38,336 bases of DNA, taken from the NCBI GenBank assembly GCA_030272815.1, contig JAJSZT010000001.1, forward strand, positions 1-38,336, read 5' to 3'. Under the pieces are notes generated by a model, which was given only the letters and a program-made list of their open reading frames with translations, ran no database searches and had not been told where the DNA came from. Of this stretch, positions 34,923 through 38,336 are shown piece by piece (position 1 is the first letter of the stretch; each line of letters starts with the position of its first letter). The position numbers and the translations under genes were made by a program. Source of the stretch: Deltaproteobacteria bacterium (GTDB lineage: Bacteria > Desulfobacterota > Desulfobacteria > Desulfobacterales > ETH-SRB1).

Positions 34923-34995
34923 TTGACAAGATTGCTTTTTAAGGCTAATAATTAGTCATAAAAGTACAATAAATCGACTAATCATTAGCCTTAAA
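34923..34995 (+). promoter_or_regulatory. promoter with large inverted-repeat operator for the ATPase
   Basis: TTGACA (34923-34928) and TAATAA (34946-34951) are 17 bases apart. A near-perfect 20-bp inverted repeat (TTTAAGGCTAATAATTAGTC at 34938-34957 with its inverse at 34976-34995) covers the -10 and the start region. A protein bound there would block transcription; which protein is unknown. Confidence 0.55.
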
Positions 34996-35020
34996 TTATT
35001 TCCAGCTATAGAGATGCCGA

Positions 35021-36334
35021 ATGGTTGAACAAGAAATAGAAAGAAAAATCGAGGACTTCAGAAATCTTGGCATTCCCAAATATATCCCGAGGGAGGGCAG
35101 ACTTCAACTGGTTGATAACATGGTGTCAACCGTCATTGGCGCGCGGAGGGTCGGCAAAAGCTTCCGGGTGTTGCAGGCAGCAGATGAGATGATTCGTCAG
35201 CGGGTTATCGAGTCAATCGATCAGGTATGCCTGATGGATTTTGACAATCCTGTCTTATCAAACATGAAGGCCCCTGATTTACCGCTGATTCAGAACACAT
35301 TTCTGAAGCTCAACCCGGAATTTGAACTGAATACCCCGCTGCTCTTTATTATGGATGAAATCCACAAGGTCTCCGGATGGGAAGAATATGTCATAGATTT
35401 GTCCAGAAATCCCAATTGGAAAGTAATTGTTACGGGGTCGTCTTCCAAGCTGTTAAAGTATGACATTGCAACTGAACTTCGGGGTAAAGCAATTTCTTCT
35501 ACGGTATATCCGCTGAGTTTTGTTGAGTTTCTGAAATTCAGGGAGTTCAGATATAAAACGAGTTCGACAAAAGGCCGGGCCGAAGCAAGAAGAATGTTTG
35601 ACGAATACTTGAAATGGGGCGCCTATCCTGCCATAGCCAATCTTGAAGAATATACAAAGGAGGCGTTGCTGAGAGAGTATTTCGACACCATGATTCTCAA
35701 GGACATAATACAGCGATATGATGTGAGCAAACCTCAACAATGCATCCATCTGTATAATTATCTGCTTTCGAATATCAGCAAAGCTCATACCCTTCAGAGC
35801 GTTTTTCAGTATCTAAAACAGAGCGGATTCAGTACAAGCCGGGATGCTGTGAGGGGGTATATAAATTGGGCCAAAGATTCATGGCTCTTGTTTATGGTTC
35901 CCATCTATTCAAATTCCCTCAAAGAGCAGGAAAGAAACTACAAGAAGATTTACGCAATCGACTGGGCTTTGGCCAACAAGAACAGCCTTATTTGGGACGG
36001 TTCTTATTCGAGAGCGCTTGAAAACATGGTCTTTATCCATATTTATTCAAGATGGCACAGAATTCATTATTATTTGACCAGAAAAAAACGGCAGGAGGTG
36101 GATTTCATCGCAGTGGACAGCAACGGTCATCCTGTTATGGCTCTACAGGTCTGTCTCGATATAAGTCAAGAAGATACTGTGAAGCGGGAGTTGGAAGCAA
36201 TCGTCACGACTGCCAAGTATTTTGGTATCAAAGAGAATTTCATGGTAACATATAATCAGGAAAAGGAATTCCACGAACAAGGGATTTCTGTCAAAGCCAT
36301 ACCTGCCTGGAAATGGATGCTGAATTCCGCCTAA
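35021..36334 (+). CDS. COG1373-type AAA+ ATPase (DUF4143 at C-terminus)
   Basis: 437 residues. Walker A is GARRVGKS (40-47) and Walker B is LLFIMDEIH (Asp 112, Glu 113). VTGSSSKLLK (sensor) is followed by LRGKAISSTVYPLSFVEFL. The DUF4143-like part has RKKRQEVDFIAVDSNGHPVMALQVCLDIS (a nuclease-like D..Q/E-xK core, here with Gln). These ATPases are common, mobile-looking and of unknown role. The gene is intact, unlike the other copies in this window, and has its own operator-type promoter. Confidence 0.9.
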   Translation: MVEQEIERKIEDFRNLGIPKYIPREGRLQLVDNMVSTVIGARRVGKSFRVLQAADEMIRQRVIESIDQVCLMDFDNPVLSNMKAPDLPLIQNTFLKLNPEFELNTPLLFIMDEIHKVSGWEEYVIDLSRNPNWKVIVTGSSSKLLKYDIATELRGKAISSTVYPLSFVEFLKFREFRYKTSSTKGRAEARRMFDEYLKWGAYPAIANLEEYTKEALLREYFDTMILKDIIQRYDVSKPQQCIHLYNYLLSNISKAHTLQSVFQYLKQSGFSTSRDAVRGYINWAKDSWLLFMVPIYSNSLKEQERNYKKIYAIDWALANKNSLIWDGSYSRALENMVFIHIYSRWHRIHYYLTRKKRQEVDFIAVDSNGHPVMALQVCLDISQEDTVKRELEAIVTTAKYFGIKENFMVTYNQEKEFHEQGISVKAIPAWKWMLNSA

Positions 36335-36597
36335 GCTTTCAGCTTGTTATATTTGATGCGAATTGAAGTTTGCCATCATGTTTATTCGATTAAACTGGGC
36401 AAAATCGCTTATTAGGGACGTATAGGCGGCGTCCCATCTACTTTCCCCAAACGCTCCTCAAACCCATTTCCGCCCAAGGAAATTTTGGGTAAATTCCCTT
36501 CTTTTATGATAATTGATCGTAAAACACCCCTGTCTTTTATGATAAGTTGTCTCATAATATCCTTGACCTTTCTGACTTATGAGATATCTTCAAGGTT
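36335..36597. other. intergenic region with hairpin and repeat copy 2
   Basis: GGGACG-TATAGGCGG-CGTCCC (36414-36434) is a small hairpin. GGAAATTTTGGGTAAATTCCC (36478-36498) is the second copy of the palindromic repeat. Then comes the promoter of the next ATPase: TTGACC (36563-36568), TATCTT (36585-36590, 16 apart), overlapped by TCTCATAA...TTATGAGA inverted repeats. The -10 ends seven bases before the ATG at 36598, so the transcript would be nearly leaderless. Confidence 0.5.
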
Positions 36598-36790
36598 ATG
36601 ATACGAACAATTGACCAGATTCTAAAACAATGGAAAGGCAGCCGCGTCAGGCAGCCGCTTCTAATAAGAGGTGCGCGGCAAGTTGGGAAGACTTATTCGG
36701 TAACTGAATTTGGCAGGACAGCATTTGAAAATACTGTTTCTGTGAATTTTGAAGAACAGCCGGAATTGAGCCGCTGTTTTTCGGCTTTCG
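36598..36790 (+). pseudogene. 3'-truncated COG1373-type ATPase
   Basis: The start is intact: MIRTIDQILKQWKGSR, then Walker A LLIRGARQVGKTYSVTEFG, FENTVSVNFEEQPELSRCFSAF. After about 65 codons the frame runs into the 25-bp repeat (36791-36815) and stops. Walker B and everything after are lost. It is a different lineage from the intact ATPase at 35021 and from the relic at position 35. A 33-bp piece of its start is copied at 37836. Confidence 0.85.
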
Positions 36791-36815
36791 GGACATACAT
36801 TAGTTTATAAGTTGC

Positions 36816-37070
36816 TGTTAAGCTTTTAACGAGTAATTGTGGCGTATAACCAATTGTTCTCCGCGTTTAACCGCTAAACTGATTGCGGGTTGCGAAATCT
36901 TCAGAAACAGAGCAAACTGCGAGCCGCAACCGTCTTTTTATATTTCCTACGCCAGGGACGACCTACTGCACTCTTATCCTGATTTACTTTTAATTTCAAT
37001 GGCCACGTTTTTCCAGTTCCTTATACAGTTGATTGGGTAAGAGATTTGAAAGCAATGGTTCTGCAAAGCT
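36816..37070. other. intergenic region, possibly decayed coding sequence
   Basis: The region begins with GTTAA-GCTT-TTAAC, a small palindrome. A frame at 36837-37040 has PSFYISYARDDLLHSYPD, which loosely recalls the DUF4258 segment PSCLIYGKTFRDDPVHS at 33.6 kb. That similarity is too weak to annotate. Nothing else is seen. Confidence 0.3.
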
Positions 37071-37316
37071 TTAAGAGAAATGCAATTTGTCATAATTCTC
37101 TGGTTCAACATCAGGCACCTTATCTAATACTCCCTGAAATTTTTTTCGATTTGCTCTCTGGCTCCTTTTTCCCAAGTAGGCTTCAGTCAATAACGAGGCC
37201 ATTTTTTCAGCCGCGGCTGAAGCGATAAATTGATTAATAGATATCCCCTCCTGTTTAGACAGTTGGCGTATTTGTTCATGGAGAGAGTTTGGTAATCGCA
37301 AACTTAATGTACTCAT
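37071..37316 (-). CDS. HicB/CopG-type ribbon-helix-helix antitoxin
   Basis: 81 residues: MSTLSLRLPNSLHEQIRQLSKQEGISINQFIASAAAEKMAS is a clean ribbon-helix-helix DNA-binding domain. A short charged tail follows (RKKFQGVLDKVPDVEPENYDKL), the likely toxin-binding part. An AGGAGA ribosome site lies in the end of the toxin gene and the start shares one base with its stop (TAATG). Both genes of the pair look intact. Confidence 0.88.
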   Translation of the reverse strand: MSTLSLRLPNSLHEQIRQLSKQEGISINQFIASAAAEKMASLLTEAYLGKRSQRANRKKFQGVLDKVPDVEPENYDKLHFS

Positions 37317-37732
37317 TATATTTCTCCTATCTCGGCAAGGAGTTCTCGTGAGTCAAGAACTCGCAAGCCAAATTTATCTACTCCTTTAAAATCGCGCTTG
37401 TTATAAGTAACAATAGCGTCGCACTGAGAAGCCACGGCCACTTCCAAAATATGATCATCAAATGGATCCGGCAAAAAAGGGCGCCAGAGAAAATATATAT
37501 CTTGGTGCCTGGATATTTTGCACAGAAAATCGATAAAGACGCCAATATCTTTGTTAGTTATTGTATCAGGAAGCTCAACTCGCTTCAATACATCCTCGTA
37601 TTCGATAACCAAAGGTACTGAAACAACAATGGAAAGTTTATCACTCGGGAGAAGTGATACCAATTTATATGAAGCGCCGCGCCGTGACTTTAACGCTGCA
37701 ACCAAAATATTCGTGTCAATTACGATTTGCAT
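37316..37732 (-). CDS. PIN-family toxin (COG1569 type)
   Basis: 138 residues. PIN catalytic acids are in place: IDTNILVAAL (first Asp), PLVIEYEDVLKR (Glu), LPDPFDDHILEVAVA (paired Asp) and DAIVTYNKRDF. This COG1569 type is annotated as a toxin component with an RHH antitoxin, here directly downstream and overlapping. It is a probable ribonuclease held in check by its partner. It is the only PIN toxin in the window that is undamaged. Confidence 0.9.
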   Translation of the reverse strand: MQIVIDTNILVAALKSRRGASYKLVSLLPSDKLSIVVSVPLVIEYEDVLKRVELPDTITNKDIGVFIDFLCKISRHQDIYFLWRPFLPDPFDDHILEVAVASQCDAIVTYNKRDFKGVDKFGLRVLDSRELLAEIGEI

Positions 37733-37739
37733 ATGGTAT

Positions 37740-37768
37740 TATATATTATACTATTAATTATTGTTCAA
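37740..37768 (-). promoter_or_regulatory. promoter giving a leaderless toxin-antitoxin mRNA
   Basis: On the minus strand TTGAAC (37768-37763) and TATATA (37745-37740) are 17 bases apart. The -10 ends seven bases before the toxin ATG (37732) and no ribosome site fits between them, so transcription should begin at or next to the start codon. Confidence 0.45.
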
Positions 37769-37835
37769 GTTATTTATTCGATGTTGGACGTTCGATGTTC
37801 TAAGTTCATCTTTCAAAACAACCCCATATGGCATA

Positions 37836-37910
37836 AATTGACCAGATTCTAAAACAATGGAAAGACAGGGAATTTTGGGTAAATTCCTTTTCTCCTTATT
37901 CGTGTAAATT
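37836..37910 (+). repeat. ATPase-start fragment fused to palindromic repeat copy 3
   Basis: 37836-37868 repeats 36609-36641 (start of the truncated ATPase) with one mismatch in 33. It is followed at once by the 42-base repeat GGAATTTTGGGTAAATTCC plus tail (37869-37910), identical to 34835-34876. So a gene is cut exactly at the repeat. The rest of the 37733-38163 gap (AT-rich, including a GGTTACGCAAAAATAAATT stretch at 37994 resembling 17799) has no gene I can support. Confidence 0.75.
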
Positions 37911-38163
37911 GGTTTTCATTCGTGGCCAATCAATTCCCTCAACTCCAACTTTTCCAGTTGACAATATATGTTAAGGAGGTGATCTTTATTAAGGGGTTAC
38001 GCAAAAATAAATTAGCAGAGTTTGCGCATTAAACTTATCCCCTTCTGCAGTTAGCAAATCGGCAAGCCGTTAACGCAAAGACAGTCTTGTAAAAAAATTG
38101 AAAATGGTGTACTTGGCTTAGGCTAAAGCAAAGGAAGAAATAGTAAAGAAAAATTTATAATTT

Positions 38164-38336
38164 ATGGCTTCGAAAAAGAAAAAACAAAAAAAAGCTCGCA
38201 AGAAAAAGTCCCACCTGAATATTAAAAAGGTGTCTTTGGATCAGCTTATAAATCAGAGCAAACAGTTTCTCGATGCTGGAAGAGCCAGAGATGCTGTTTC
38301 GTCGTTAAAGCTGGCAATTAAAAAGGGCGCTCCGAC
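38164..38336 (+). CDS. TPR-like protein, 5' part only (runs off the window)
   Basis: 57 codons from the ATG at 38164 to the window edge. A very lysine-rich start (MASKKKKQKKARKKKSHLNIKK) is followed by LDQLINQSKQFLDAGRARDAVSSLKLAIKKGAP, which has the helix-turn-helix pattern of a first tetratricopeptide repeat. Function unknown; the gene continues outside. No strong ribosome site is visible. Confidence 0.6.
   Translation, partial: MASKKKKQKKARKKKSHLNIKKVSLDQLINQSKQFLDAGRARDAVSSLKLAIKKGAP

Noticed and set aside
36816-37070. Decayed DUF4258 gene or integron attC site
   Set aside because: Only a short loose similarity (PSFYISYARDDLLHS) and scattered GTTAAC-like words; no paired attC core or consistent frame.
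1-38336. CRISPR array, tRNA, rRNA or full insertion sequence with transposase
   Set aside because: No regular repeat-spacer pattern, no cloverleaf or rRNA stretch recognised, and no transposase or integrase frame seen.

Overview
The window looks like a chromosomal segment of an anaerobic, roughly 40-45 % GC Gram-negative bacterium. The closest overall match is a Desulfobacterota (former Deltaproteobacteria) sulfate reducer or syntroph. The inference rests on an exported multiheme cytochrome c, a probable selenocysteine codon, an oxygen-sensitive glycyl radical enzyme with its activase, lipoprotein signals and many short palindromic intergenic repeats. I ran no taxonomic search.

Layout. Positions 1-3.6 kb: an ATPase remnant, a small unknown gene, then a leftward block of RNase D, an 11-heme cytochrome interrupted by an in-frame TGA, and a rhodanese lipoprotein. 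3.7-6.5 kb: thrS, a small Cys-rich protein and a VanZ-like membrane protein. 6.6-13.6 kb: a GH13 alpha-amylase, a papain-like peptidase, a four-helix membrane protein, an internally duplicated lipoprotein and a DUF6765-like protein. 13.8-17.8 kb: a glycyl radical enzyme operon (enzyme, SCP2-like protein, activase). 17.8-20.6 kb: a damaged PIN toxin with intact antitoxin, an RlaP/YcgL-type nucleotidyltransferase and a Cys-cluster protein. 20.7-30.4 kb: a complete Type I restriction-modification operon (hsdM, YhcG-like nuclease, hsdS, AlbA/Schlafen-type ATPase regulator, hsdR, YgjP-like metallopeptidase). 30.6-38.3 kb: an accessory zone of toxin-antitoxin loci, COG1373-type ATPases, palindromic repeats and MITE-like elements, with rfbB embedded in it and the start of a TPR-like gene at the edge.

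The most interesting signals are these. (1) The cytochrome is split into two ORFs in the same frame by TGA. A 9-bp hairpin sits at the spacing expected of a bacterial SECIS element, and the downstream half has ten heme motifs but no export signal, so selenocysteine readthrough is the simplest reading. (2) Three of five toxin-antitoxin loci have a wrecked toxin next to an intact antitoxin. (3) A truncated vapC ends at a short palindromic repeat, into which a 142-bp inverted-repeat element has inserted; the same repeat abuts a broken ATPase fragment elsewhere. (4) The glycyl radical operon carries an SCP2-like lipid-binding protein between enzyme and activase. (5) The lipoprotein at 10.6-12.5 kb is a clear tandem duplication of an unrecognised domain.

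Three broken genes (ATPase remnant at 35, yafQ at 31.1 kb, vapC at 34.4 kb) each show a single extra base, at least two of them in homopolymers, so sequencing error should be excluded for those indels. It would not explain the accompanying truncations and deletions.
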